DNA of 37,246 bases from an uncultured Flammeovirgaceae bacterium (GTDB lineage Bacteria > Bacteroidota > Bacteroidia > Cytophagales > Cyclobacteriaceae), in assembly GCA_937899105.1 (NCBI GenBank), contig CALBPF010000210.1, positions 1 to 37,246 of the forward strand, in the 5' to 3' direction. Shown piece after piece: positions 1 through 6,912 of the stretch (position 1 is its first letter; each line of letters opens with the position of its first letter). Position numbers and translations under genes: made by a program. The notes beneath the pieces are model-generated. The model searched no databases. It saw nothing but the letters and a program-made list of their open reading frames with translations, and was not told the origin of the DNA.

Positions 1-93
1 CAAAGAAGATACTTGACCCTGCGCTGTACCTTTTGAGATATACAACCTTTTTGCCTATTATCTGCACTAATGGGATAATTGGTATTTCAATTT

Positions 94-624
94 ATGACAG
101 AACAACAGTTGGTGGATACCTTCCTGCAATCCAGAAACGAAAGGGACTTTCACAAGCTTTATGATAGTTATAAGCTACCATTAAGTAGAACAGCCGTCTA
201 TTTATGCAATCATGATTTAAGCATAGCCGAAGATTGCTTACAGGAAATGTGGGTAGTTGCCTTGAACAAGCTGGCACAATTCGAGTGGAAATCGACTTTA
301 AAAACCTGGTTAACAGGAATTCTTATCAATATCATCAAGCGGAGGCTGCCTAAAGAAAATTTATCCAAGCCTTTACCAACTGATGACGGCATTATTCAAT
401 ATCAACCCGAAGTACTACAGGCAATAGATTTGAAAAATGCTATTTCTCAATTGCCGAGAGGTTATCGGGAAATCCTCGTTCTCCATGATATTGAAGGTTT
501 CAAGCACAAAGAAATAGCATACCTGCTCACCATTAGCGAAGGAACAAGTAAAAGCCAGTTACATCATGCACGTAGAGCCATGAGGAATTATCTGCGTGAC
601 TCAAAACAAAAGATCTATGAATAG
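94..624 (+). CDS. ECF-type RNA polymerase sigma factor
   Basis: Sigma-70 family factor of extracytoplasmic-function type, which would direct RNA polymerase to a small regulon. Region 2 is recognisable around residues 20-85 (AEDCLQEMW, then KLAQFEWKSTLKTWLTGIL), and region 4 around residues 105-170 (LPRGYREILVLHDIEGFKHKEIA, then a helix-turn-helix ending SKSQLHHARRAMR). I start at the ATG at 94, giving 176 aa; the frame is open from a TTG at 79. The length is normal for a minimal ECF factor, with no C-terminal extension. The downstream gene overlaps its 3' end and encodes a membrane protein, the usual place for an anti-sigma factor. Family assignment is firm; the signal sensed is unknown. Confidence 0.93.
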   Translation: MTEQQLVDTFLQSRNERDFHKLYDSYKLPLSRTAVYLCNHDLSIAEDCLQEMWVVALNKLAQFEWKSTLKTWLTGILINIIKRRLPKENLSKPLPTDDGIIQYQPEVLQAIDLKNAISQLPRGYREILVLHDIEGFKHKEIAYLLTISEGTSKSQLHHARRAMRNYLRDSKQKIYE

Positions 625-1153
625 TACGGACAAACTCTCAGATGTCGAAAAGAAGGTTTTTGATGAACTAAGAAATGAAAGTCATCTATTCCCAAGACAA
701 AAAGTCGTCAGCCGCTTGAAGAAAGAAGGGCTCATCAATTCTTCCAAAAAGCATTGGTGGAACCTGGCTGCAGCGGCTATTATTTTCTTTGTGGGTATTT
801 CCTTAGGACTTCTTTATCAGTTTAGAGCACCTGCCAAAGACACCTACAACTACATGCTGGTTCTTTATGAAGATCAAGAGTTTAGAGCTGGTGATCCACA
901 ACAGATGTTTGAAGAATATAGTAAATGGATGGACTCCATTGAAAAAATGGGAGTAGCCATCACGGGGCAGGAGTTAAGGTCCACCTCATTAATTATAAAC
1001 CCTTCTGGATATGAAGACAACCCAAAAATCACGATATCGGGCTTTTTTCTACTTCAGGCAACCTCTATTACCGAAGTGAAAACAATTGCATCAGGAAGTC
1101 CTCACCTCACATACGGAGGCCGCATAGAAATTAAAGAATACATGAAACGATGA
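617..1153 (+). CDS. Membrane-anchored YCII/DGPF-like protein, possible anti-sigma factor
   Basis: A short cytoplasmic N-terminus of about 46 residues is followed by one membrane segment (about residues 48-68, AAAAIIFFVGISLGLL) and a C-terminal domain of about 100 residues. That domain resembles the YCII-related (DGPF) fold: it opens with YMLVLYEDQ, has an EEYSKWMDSIEKMGV helix, and ends GGRIEIKEYM. The ATG at 617 overlaps the sigma-factor gene by 8 bp; a GTG at 596 is possible. The stop overlaps the next start (ATGA). Position and topology fit an anti-sigma factor with an extracytoplasmic sensor domain. Soluble YCII/DGPF proteins are known partners of some ECF groups (ECF42), but a membrane-tethered version is unusual. 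The anti-sigma role is inferred. Confidence 0.7.
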   Translation: MNSTDKLSDVEKKVFDELRNESHLFPRQKVVSRLKKEGLINSSKKHWWNLAAAAIIFFVGISLGLLYQFRAPAKDTYNYMLVLYEDQEFRAGDPQQMFEEYSKWMDSIEKMGVAITGQELRSTSLIINPSGYEDNPKITISGFFLLQATSITEVKTIASGSPHLTYGGRIEIKEYMKR

Positions 1154-1929
1154 AATCATCTCTCCTACTTATTCTTTGGTTTTGCACGACCACATTAGTT
1201 ACGGCTCAACTGCGGTTCGAAGGTGTAAAGATCCAAGTGAACGATCTTAAGGCGGCTAAAGGTTTCTATCATGACATTCTAGGATTTGAGATCGTTAAGG
1301 AAAGCGAAGACCGACTCCAACTCAAAACCGAGACCTTTCCTATACAGCTTAAAAAAGTAGAGATACCGAACAGAACAGATTTTGCGACACAGGCGAACGC
1401 TAAAATCGCTTTCCATTCATCTAACTTATTAGTGGCCATCCGGTATTTATCGAGATGTGGCGTGGATATAGTAAATGATCAGATTCACAAAAATGGTGTA
1501 GGGATACATGTGTTGGTGAAAGACCCTGCAGGTAATATGCATTCCATAATGGAGATCCAATCTGGCAGAAAAAACAATTTTCAAGGGTTTAAGATTTACA
1601 ATGCCGGTTTTGCGGTGAGCAGTATGGAAGAGTCTGAAGAGTTTTATGTTAATAAGCTCGGATTCGAAGTCTTATCAAGAAATTATCTACCTAATGCACT
1701 GCCTTTAAAACATCCGGACGAAACCTTCGCATTTATGTTGCATGCCAGGAAAAACACACGGCCAGCTCAAATGAGACTACAAGAATCACAGACAATGTTG
1801 ATCTTTAAGACTCCGAATTTAAAGCAGATCATGCAAAGGTTAGAAGGTCTTCAAATCATACAAAAAAGTGACAAGCACATGGTTTTCGAAGACCCTTCAG
1901 GACTCATTTCAGAGATACAGCAGAAATAA
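1150..1929 (+). CDS. Exported protein with two VOC (glyoxalase-like) domains
   Basis: A signal peptide of about 19 residues (MKSSLLLILWFCTTTLVTAQ) precedes two vicinal-oxygen-chelate modules. The first covers about residues 22-135 (VKIQVNDLKAAKGFYHDILGFEIV, closing VKDPAGNMHSIME). The second covers about 145-258 (AGFAVSSMEESEEFYVNKLGFEVL, closing FEDPSGLISEIQ). The paired modules match the glyoxalase/bleomycin-resistance/dioxygenase superfamily, in which metal and substrate vary widely. The start overlaps the preceding stop by 4 bp, so it is probably translationally coupled to the sigma/YCII pair and part of the same response. An exported VOC protein is less common than a cytosolic one. The substrate cannot be predicted. 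Confidence 0.82.
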   Translation: MKSSLLLILWFCTTTLVTAQLRFEGVKIQVNDLKAAKGFYHDILGFEIVKESEDRLQLKTETFPIQLKKVEIPNRTDFATQANAKIAFHSSNLLVAIRYLSRCGVDIVNDQIHKNGVGIHVLVKDPAGNMHSIMEIQSGRKNNFQGFKIYNAGFAVSSMEESEEFYVNKLGFEVLSRNYLPNALPLKHPDETFAFMLHARKNTRPAQMRLQESQTMLIFKTPNLKQIMQRLEGLQIIQKSDKHMVFEDPSGLISEIQQK

Positions 1930-1968
1930 GTAATTGAATGTGGCACATATTGTCCCCTTCGGGTATTC

Positions 1969-1994
1969 TCAATTGTCATGACATAAACAATTGA
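1969..1994. promoter_or_regulatory. Nested palindrome upstream of the DUF6265-type gene
   Basis: TCAATTGT (1969-1976) and ACAATTGA (1987-1994) are exact reverse complements separated by 10 bp. A second perfect 10-bp palindrome, TGTCATGACA (1974-1983), lies across the left half. The element ends 4 bp before the ATG at 1999. It resembles a regulator binding site that would cover the translation start; the regulator is unknown. Confidence 0.4.
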
Positions 1995-1998
1995 TATT

Positions 1999-2520
1999 AT
2001 GTACAGATTCATTCAAACGCAAAAATTAGTGTATTCAATCTTGTTAACCCTTCTATCAGCTCACGGGATGTTGGCACAAAATACTCTTAAATACGATTCG
2101 ATAGTAGGCTCACCTGGTGCTACCATTGAACAGGTAGCCTGGCTAGAAGGGCACTGGCGAGGGCAAGCATTTGGAGGGCAGATCGACGAAATATGGTCTC
2201 CTCCCGTGGCCAAATCAATGATGTTTGCCTTTCAAGCTGAGAACAACGACAAGGTTACCTTTTATGAATTTGGGACGATCACAGAGGAGAACGGGACATT
2301 GATATTCAGGTTTAAGCACTTTCATGAGGATTTAAAGGGTTGGGAAGAAAAGGACGAAAGGTTAATCAGGAAGCTGGTTAAGATAACTAAGGATCGCGCT
2401 TACTTCAATAGCTTCACCTTTGAGCGAATAAGCGATAATGAAATAAATGTATACGTCCTCTTTAAAAAGGACTCTGGAGAGACCTATGAAATGAAGTTTA
2501 ATTATCAGCGTGTCGGTTAA
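1999..2520 (+). CDS. Exported DUF6265-type protein
   Basis: A cleavable signal peptide (about 26 residues, ending SAHGMLAQ) is followed by one small domain. It contains WLEGHWRGQAFGGQIDEIWSPP and later FKHFHEDLKGWE, which I recognise as the DUF6265 pattern: a lipocalin-like beta barrel in secreted Bacteroidota proteins of unknown function. The domain fills the mature protein. The gene stands alone, 69 bp after the VOC gene with a palindrome in the gap, and it converges with the LytTR gene, leaving only 15 bp between the stops. Another exported barrel-like protein lies at 3447-4355, so this may be a shared functional neighbourhood. No enzymatic residues are evident. Confidence 0.72.
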   Translation: MYRFIQTQKLVYSILLTLLSAHGMLAQNTLKYDSIVGSPGATIEQVAWLEGHWRGQAFGGQIDEIWSPPVAKSMMFAFQAENNDKVTFYEFGTITEENGTLIFRFKHFHEDLKGWEEKDERLIRKLVKITKDRAYFNSFTFERISDNEINVYVLFKKDSGETYEMKFNYQRVG

Positions 2521-2535
2521 ACTTCTCACCTGGAT

Positions 2536-3333
2536 TCACATCATCCACTTTTTCAATTCTTTATTTTTATACCTGCTTACCACTATTTTTTCTTCTGAAG
2601 ATAAAGAATTTACGGTTAGTCCGAGCTTGCGGTTTTCCATTTTTATCAATTCGCAGATAGCATCTTTTTGCACAATATATTGGCGGTTAGCACGATAAAA
2701 AATGTCTGACGGTAAGCTTTTTTCCAGGCTCTCCATTGAACCCAAGACAGTAGCTATCCTTTTGCTATCAACGGTGTAAAGGTATATTATGCCATCGCTT
2801 AGTTTAAAAAAGGCCACCTCCTCAAAAGGCATAACCAGCTTTTTCTTGCTAAGTGGAACGGTAAGTCTGGAGGGAACGGAGGAGCTATATTGCTTACTAC
2901 CACTGACCAACAAAAATGAAAGGTTTTCAATTATTGCCAACAATCCTATAACGAATAGACCAATAGTAAATCCTGGGCCCGAGAAACTTTGAAAGACAAG
3001 AAACTGTACAAGGATGTATAACAGGGTTACAGTAACAAAATTGACGCCTATAAATCGCAGAACACGGTTAAGGGTGAGTGTGTCATCAGAAAAAATCCGA
3101 TTTCTATATAGCAAGGTCACGGCCCAGGAACCGGAGCAAACAAAAAAGCCTATTCCTAAAATAGCCAAAAACGCCTTGTAGGGAAATTGGTAATCTCCGA
3201 TAAATAGAAATTGGTGGCTGAAAATGTGGGCAAAGGAAAAAGCGATAAAGGCTACTATTCCGTAACGAATGGTAGCCATTCTCCAACCGATGTCAAAAAT
3301 TCCTATATCAACCTTATTAATTCTTTTTTGCAT
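2536..3333 (-). CDS. Membrane-bound LytTR-family transcriptional regulator
   Basis: The N-terminal half has four predicted membrane segments (about residues 20-42, 52-74, 92-112 and 118-142). The C-terminal 100 residues are a LytTR DNA-binding domain: FEEVAFFKLSDGIIYLYT, then SDIFYRANRQYIVQKDAI and a basic tail. There is no receiver domain, so this is a one-component regulator sensing at or in the membrane rather than a phospho-response regulator. The start is the ATG at 3333. Two identical 9-bp repeats with a 12-bp spacer, the spacing typical of LytTR targets, lie 84-113 bp upstream. A similar pair precedes the DinB gene at nearly the same distance, suggesting autoregulation and control of 3447-5005. 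Confidence 0.88.
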   Translation of the reverse strand: MQKRINKVDIGIFDIGWRMATIRYGIVAFIAFSFAHIFSHQFLFIGDYQFPYKAFLAILGIGFFVCSGSWAVTLLYRNRIFSDDTLTLNRVLRFIGVNFVTVTLLYILVQFLVFQSFSGPGFTIGLFVIGLLAIIENLSFLLVSGSKQYSSSVPSRLTVPLSKKKLVMPFEEVAFFKLSDGIIYLYTVDSKRIATVLGSMESLEKSLPSDIFYRANRQYIVQKDAICELIKMENRKLGLTVNSLSSEEKIVVSRYKNKELKKWMM

Positions 3334-3416
3334 AAATCAATTTGACTTACGCAAAATATGTTCAGCGAGTTAAACTATTCATACAACAAGATCGGATTGA
3401 AAGACTCTCATTTTAC

Positions 3417-3446
3417 GAATGGTACGTTTGTTCAGTTGAATGGTAC
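3417..3446 (-). promoter_or_regulatory. Paired direct repeat, candidate LytTR site (autoregulatory)
   Basis: On the minus strand GTACCATTC occurs twice (3446-3438 and 3425-3417) with a 12-bp spacer, i.e. 21 bp or two helical turns apart. It lies 84-113 bp upstream of the LytTR gene start and directly after the stop of the neighbouring gene. Tandem 9-bp repeats with about 12 bp between them are the known layout for LytTR dimers. Confidence 0.6.
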
Positions 3447-4355
3447 CTATTCTTTTCTTGAAAAGTCGAAAGTATAGGTGGTGGGCTCACCATCTTCAAT
3501 ACCACTGATTGTTCTTTTGAAGCTGTCCGCTTCAAAAATGTACTCCACTTTATTCGGATTGGAGTAATCAGAATTCTCAAACACTACTTTTTTATTGGTG
3601 ATAGTTGTCGCCTTGAATATTTTTGGGTTCCCACCCTTAATTACTGTAAACAAAACCAGTTCATTATTAATCACTTCCATTTTGTTCATAGCCTGATAAC
3701 TGACCTTTCCGTTCTCAATATATTTCGCTTTTTGTTCTAAATGTCCATCCACCTGACTTATGCTCCACGTTTCATACAGCATACCATCCCAGGCCTTGGA
3801 TTTCCAACTACCTTTGAGACTTTCTTTAAATACCTTAAGAAATCGTGACTTTTCAGGTGTCTTCGAAACGCGATGGAAGGTGGTCTTTAGATAGACCTGA
3901 TTCCATTTACCGTCTTTATAATCACCTACCATGAAGTTATAGGTAGAATCATTCATATATTCCCACATATCCGTTATAAAGGACTCGCCATACTGGTATT
4001 GATATAAGAGATTTTTACCCACTGCAGTAATCTTACCCTGCGTAAGACCTCCGAATACATCAAATTCCCAGAAACGGATCTCCCCGGTTTCGGTATCGAT
4101 CTTCCGAACTCCCAGGTTTCGGTTACCATAAGTAGTCTGCTCCTGATTAGTAAAGCCTTTAGATTTAGCGGTAACTATGGTTTGTTCGAGGTCAAATTCA
4201 AAGTGTACTTGTTGTTTAAAGCTGCTACCATCTCCCCATTTCCCTTCGGCATACCATATTTTTCCTACCAAATTATTAAAAATCGAAAGGTCATTAGTTT
4301 GAGCCTTCAACGTGAATGAACATAGGAGCGTAAGGAAGAAAATAGAGATTTTCAT
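3447..4355 (-). CDS. Exported two-domain protein of unknown function
   Basis: A signal peptide (residues 1-19, MKISIFFLTLLCSFTLKAQ) is followed by about 280 residues rich in beta strands. Two halves can be seen. Residues about 25-160 open with NLVGKIWYAEGKWGDGSS and contain a GEIRFWEFDVFGG strand pair. Residues about 170-300 open with LKGSWKSKAWDGMLYETWSIS, like the start of a DUF6265/lipocalin-type barrel. I would place it near the DUF6265-type protein at 1999-2520 but cannot name it. It follows the DinB gene on the same strand with a 68-bp gap holding a strong hairpin (4379-4406), so it may have its own promoter. It is likely periplasmic or outer-membrane associated. Confidence 0.7.
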   Translation of the reverse strand: MKISIFFLTLLCSFTLKAQTNDLSIFNNLVGKIWYAEGKWGDGSSFKQQVHFEFDLEQTIVTAKSKGFTNQEQTTYGNRNLGVRKIDTETGEIRFWEFDVFGGLTQGKITAVGKNLLYQYQYGESFITDMWEYMNDSTYNFMVGDYKDGKWNQVYLKTTFHRVSKTPEKSRFLKVFKESLKGSWKSKAWDGMLYETWSISQVDGHLEQKAKYIENGKVSYQAMNKMEVINNELVLFTVIKGGNPKIFKATTITNKKVVFENSDYSNPNKVEYIFEADSFKRTISGIEDGEPTTYTFDFSRKE

Positions 4356-4378
4356 AAGTATAGTTTTGAATAAAGATA

Positions 4379-4406
4379 GTAAGAGCTGTTTTTATCCAGC
4401 TCTTAC
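4379..4406 (-). terminator. Hairpin after the DinB gene
   Basis: GTAAGAGCTG (4379-4388) and CAGCTCTTAC (4397-4406) form a perfect 10-bp stem with an 8-nt loop, 17 nt past the DinB stop. The following U tract is weak, so it could be a partial terminator or a processing/stability element between the two genes. Confidence 0.55.
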
Positions 4407-4423
4407 CTCAATTTGAAGTCAAA

Positions 4424-5005
4424 TTATGACTTTAATGCCGTTAAAATCTCCTGCATCTGTGCGGTATGCCGCATACTATGCGCAGCAATAACAATAAACA
4501 ATTGATAAACATCTGCTTTGCCATATGGGGAACTACCGTAATGCGTTCTCAATTCAAGCGACTCATCCTGTAAAAAGTCCAAGATTTCTTTTCTTGATGC
4601 TTTTAGTTTCTTAAGAGCCTCTTTTTGACTTATACTACCCTCCTGAGGTTCCAGGGGAGTCTTTACTTTTACACCTCGATCGCTAATCTTACTGATCAGC
4701 CACGCATCATTCGATCGTAAATCATCATCATCGGCAGTTTCATTAAGAGCCGTTTTAATTTGTTTCATAAGTCCGCTTTCGGCTAATAAAACATGCTCCA
4801 TACATTCGGCCGGTGACCAAACTTCTAAGCTTGGCTTTTTTGACCATAATCGTTCATCCATACTGGAGATGAGTTTTGAAAGATCAGCCTCCGTCCTTTT
4901 CAAGTAGTCGGTAATGAATTTGTGCTCTTCGGCGCTGATAGTTCCTGTCTGCGCATAAGCGGTAACCATAAAAGCCATTAATGCGGCTAATAGAATTGAT
5001 TTCAT
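4424..5005 (-). CDS. Exported DinB-superfamily protein
   Basis: The signal peptide (about residues 1-19, ending TAYAQ) is followed by a four-helix bundle of the DinB/YfiT class. The metal triad is visible: His71 in SPAECMEHV, and His176 and His180 in AAHSMRHTAQM near the C-terminus. Families with this triad include metal-dependent thiol transferases and damage-inducible proteins; most are cytosolic, so the export signal is notable. The length fits one DinB domain. The gene starts at the ATG at 5005. A LytTR-like repeat pair lies 82-111 bp upstream, matching the arrangement before the LytTR gene, which suggests it is a target of that regulator. Confidence 0.85.
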   Translation of the reverse strand: MKSILLAALMAFMVTAYAQTGTISAEEHKFITDYLKRTEADLSKLISSMDERLWSKKPSLEVWSPAECMEHVLLAESGLMKQIKTALNETADDDDLRSNDAWLISKISDRGVKVKTPLEPQEGSISQKEALKKLKASRKEILDFLQDESLELRTHYGSSPYGKADVYQLFIVIAAHSMRHTAQMQEILTALKS

Positions 5006-5086
5006 AACGTTAAATGTTAATATAAATAATACCGGATGTTACGAGCGTAATAGAATAGAGATCAGGCGCCGCTTAAAAAATGACCC

Positions 5087-5116
5087 GAATGGTAGGTAAT
5101 TTGAAATAAGTGGTAA
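5087..5116 (-). promoter_or_regulatory. Paired repeat, candidate LytTR site upstream of the DinB gene
   Basis: On the minus strand TTACCACTT (5116-5108) and CTACCATTC (5095-5087) lie 21 bp apart and share the core TACCAyTy with both copies before the LytTR gene. The pair is 82-111 bp upstream of the DinB ATG, against 84-113 bp for the LytTR gene. Confidence 0.5.
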
Positions 5117-5125
5117 CTATACCCA

Positions 5126-5488
5126 CTAGTTTAATGGCACATGAGACCTTTCGGAGCTGTACCATAGTACCATGGCAGCTAACCCGATGTTCATGACATT
5201 GATCAACAGACCAAGGACATCTTGTTGCACAATATGAATGTAGGTACTCATTAAGGTCAAGGTAACGATAAAAAAAGCCGCCAACTTGCGGATTTTCGGG
5301 AAAAGTAAACCAGATGCCGAGACCATTTCAAAAAAGCCTATAATCCCGATCAGGGAGCAGGAATAGCCCCACCCGATAAGGCTGTTCATACCTTCTCCAT
5401 TCAGCTTTCCCCAACCATCTACAGCAAATTCAAAGAACAAAAATGTAGCAATACTCCAAAGAACGAAACTCTTGACATTAGACGACAT
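5126..5488 (-). CDS. DoxX-like four-helix membrane protein
   Basis: The protein has four predicted membrane segments and the DoxX-like pattern: an early FEFAVDGWGKLNG helix end, then IGIIGFFEMVSASGLLFPKIRKLAAF and a last helix near VMNIGLAAMVLWY. At 120 residues it is a typical short DoxX/DoxD-like protein. These are linked loosely to thiosulfate or quinone redox and to detoxification, but most are uncharacterised. It lies next to the sulfur cluster but has its own upstream region with a three-half-site operator-like element at 5502-5524, so it is probably regulated separately. The start is the ATG at 5488. Confidence 0.78.
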   Translation of the reverse strand: MSSNVKSFVLWSIATFLFFEFAVDGWGKLNGEGMNSLIGWGYSCSLIGIIGFFEMVSASGLLFPKIRKLAAFFIVTLTLMSTYIHIVQQDVLGLLINVMNIGLAAMVLWYSSERSHVPLN

Positions 5489-5501
5489 ATCCGAAATAAA
5501 C

Positions 5502-5524
5502 GGTTAACTCTGTTAACCGGTTAA
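5502..5524. promoter_or_regulatory. Triple half-site palindrome upstream of the DoxX-like gene
   Basis: GGTTAAC (5502-5508) and GTTAACC (5512-5518) are perfect inverted repeats around a 3-bp centre, extendable by one base each side. The right arm also forms the perfect 12-bp palindrome TTAACCGGTTAA (5513-5524). The element lies 14-36 bp upstream of the start codon, where a repressor would block the promoter. The regulator is not identified. Confidence 0.5.
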
Positions 5525-5609
5525 TCTTCTTAGATAGACGGCGCGTCCCGTCGAATGAACTATTGATTCAGTACTATTAATGGAGAGGTCTTTTCGAACA
5601 TTTTCATAT

Positions 5610-6023
5610 TCAGTGGGGCAGCTTATCCCTTACCAACCCATATGTAAATGTGCCAATGACCGCACTTAATAAGACCACCAAGAAGATGGTAAAACCATTT
5701 CCAATTAAAATGTAAATAGGTCCGGGGCAAGCCCCGGTGAGCGCCCAGCCCAGGCCGAATAGTGTTCCTCCTACCAGGTATCTCACCCAGACTTTCTCCT
5801 TTGCCGGCATGGAAATAAAATCACCATTCATACCTTTTAACGAAGTCTTTTTTGCAAACCATATTACAATGACCCCAAGCACTACTGCAGAACCGATGAC
5901 GCCATACATATGGAAAGACTGAAACCGAAACATCTCATAAATACGATACCAGGAAATAATCTCAGCCTTTGTAAGCGTAATCCCAAATACCACCCCGACA
6001 AGCAAAAACTTAACGAACTTCAT
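5610..6023 (-). CDS. YeeE/YedE family half-transporter, DUF6691 type
   Basis: This small integral membrane protein has about four helices and the motif LTGACPGPIYILIGNG with Cys99. It belongs to the YeeE/YedE (TsuA/PmpA-PmpB) superfamily, whose conserved cysteines pass thiosulfate or other sulfur species across the membrane. Full-length TsuA is roughly twice this size. Bacteroidota commonly encode two half-size proteins side by side, as here with 6027-6587 (3 bp apart), and the two probably form one transporter. It is the last gene of the minus-strand sulfur cluster. Family assignment is secure; thiosulfate as substrate is inferred from the family and the adjacent rhodaneses. Confidence 0.88.
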   Translation of the reverse strand: MKFVKFLLVGVVFGITLTKAEIISWYRIYEMFRFQSFHMYGVIGSAVVLGVIVIWFAKKTSLKGMNGDFISMPAKEKVWVRYLVGGTLFGLGWALTGACPGPIYILIGNGFTIFLVVLLSAVIGTFTYGLVRDKLPH

Positions 6024-6026
6024 AGT

Positions 6027-6587
6027 TTAAACAAACAATGGCAGTAAAAAATGGACGGAAAGCAGCCCCCCTATAAAGAACCCGACAACTGCAGTAAGTG
6101 AAGGAAGTTGAAGGTTGCTCAAACCGCTTATGGCGTGACCTGAAGTACAGCCGCCGGCGTAACGTGTACCAAAGCCGACCAGAAAGCCACCTAAAACCAG
6201 CATAGTAAATCCTTTTACCGTGGAAAAGCTATCCCAGCTGAATAGAGATTCCGGTAAGTAGTCTTTACCGGCATCTTCAATACCCAGATCAGTCAATTCT
6301 GCTACGGTGCTTTTATTCAGCTGTATTGGCTTAGGGTTTTGAAGAAACTGACTGGCAATTACCCCACCCAATAAACCTCCGATTACAAATACAATATTCC
6401 ATAACTGATCACGCCAATTGAACTTGAAAAAACTGGCAACTTTGCCGGCGCCTCCTATTGCACACATCGTTCGCAAGGTGCTGGAAACACCAAACTGCCT
6501 TCCAAAATAGAGCAATAAGAACATGTTCAGTGTAATGATTGGACCAGCCACATACCAGGGCCATGGTTGACTTAAGAACTTAATCAT
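6027..6587 (-). CDS. YeeE/YedE family half-transporter
   Basis: An integral membrane protein with several helices and the YeeE/YedE signature GTRYAGGCTSGHAISG containing Cys147; a further Cys42 lies in a second short motif (RTMCAIGG). It pairs with the DUF6691-type protein encoded 3 bp downstream. The hydrophilic stretch at about residues 82-120 would be a loop. By family knowledge the cysteines relay thiosulfate or persulfide sulfur through the membrane. The upstream neighbour 13 bp away is a single-domain rhodanese, a plausible cytosolic acceptor. Length and motif fit the long half of split transporters. Confidence 0.9.
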   Translation of the reverse strand: MIKFLSQPWPWYVAGPIITLNMFLLLYFGRQFGVSSTLRTMCAIGGAGKVASFFKFNWRDQLWNIVFVIGGLLGGVIASQFLQNPKPIQLNKSTVAELTDLGIEDAGKDYLPESLFSWDSFSTVKGFTMLVLGGFLVGFGTRYAGGCTSGHAISGLSNLQLPSLTAVVGFFIGGLLSVHFLLPLFV

Positions 6588-6600
6588 AGTTTAGCGGGAG

Positions 6601-6909
6601 TTAGATATGTCGGGTATTCCAGGCTTGAATACCTCCCAAAAGGTTGTATAATCTGGTAAAGCCCTTTGAGGCCATAAACTTACAAGCCGTTACACTTCTA
6701 CCTCCGCTGCGACAAAACACAAGGTAGGTCTTGTCTTTATCTAACTTATCAATCTCTTCTGAAAAAGAATTGCCCATTAGATTAATCAGTTGTGAATTGG
6801 GAATTACCCCTTCAACTTCTTCTTGCGGAGTGCGCACATCTAGTACTACCGTATCTTCCTTGACCATCAACTCCTCAAACTCTTTAACACTTATATCTTT
6901 GAAACTCAT
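6601..6909 (-). CDS. Single-domain rhodanese-like sulfurtransferase
   Basis: A 102-residue rhodanese domain with the N-terminal VVLDVRTPQEEVEGVIPNS motif and the active-site loop CRSGGRS containing Cys66, which would carry a persulfide. There is no signal peptide, so it is cytosolic. It lies between TauE/SafE (3-bp gap) and the YeeE half-transporter (13-bp gap) in a tight unit. Small rhodaneses like this (GlpE/PspE-type) transfer sulfane sulfur from thiosulfate to thiols. The likely role here is to receive sulfur entering through the YeeE pair or to limit persulfide build-up. Confidence 0.92.
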   Translation of the reverse strand: MSFKDISVKEFEELMVKEDTVVLDVRTPQEEVEGVIPNSQLINLMGNSFSEEIDKLDKDKTYLVFCRSGGRSVTACKFMASKGFTRLYNLLGGIQAWNTRHI

Positions 6910-6912
6910 CGA

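Noticed and set aside
1951..1965. CCCCTTCGGG as a terminator after the VOC gene
   Set aside because: The stem around the TTCG loop is only two or three pairs and lacks a U run.
5537..5552. GACGG/CCGTC hairpin downstream of the sulfur unit as a terminator
   Set aside because: The stem is only 5 bp and no U tract follows on the minus strand.
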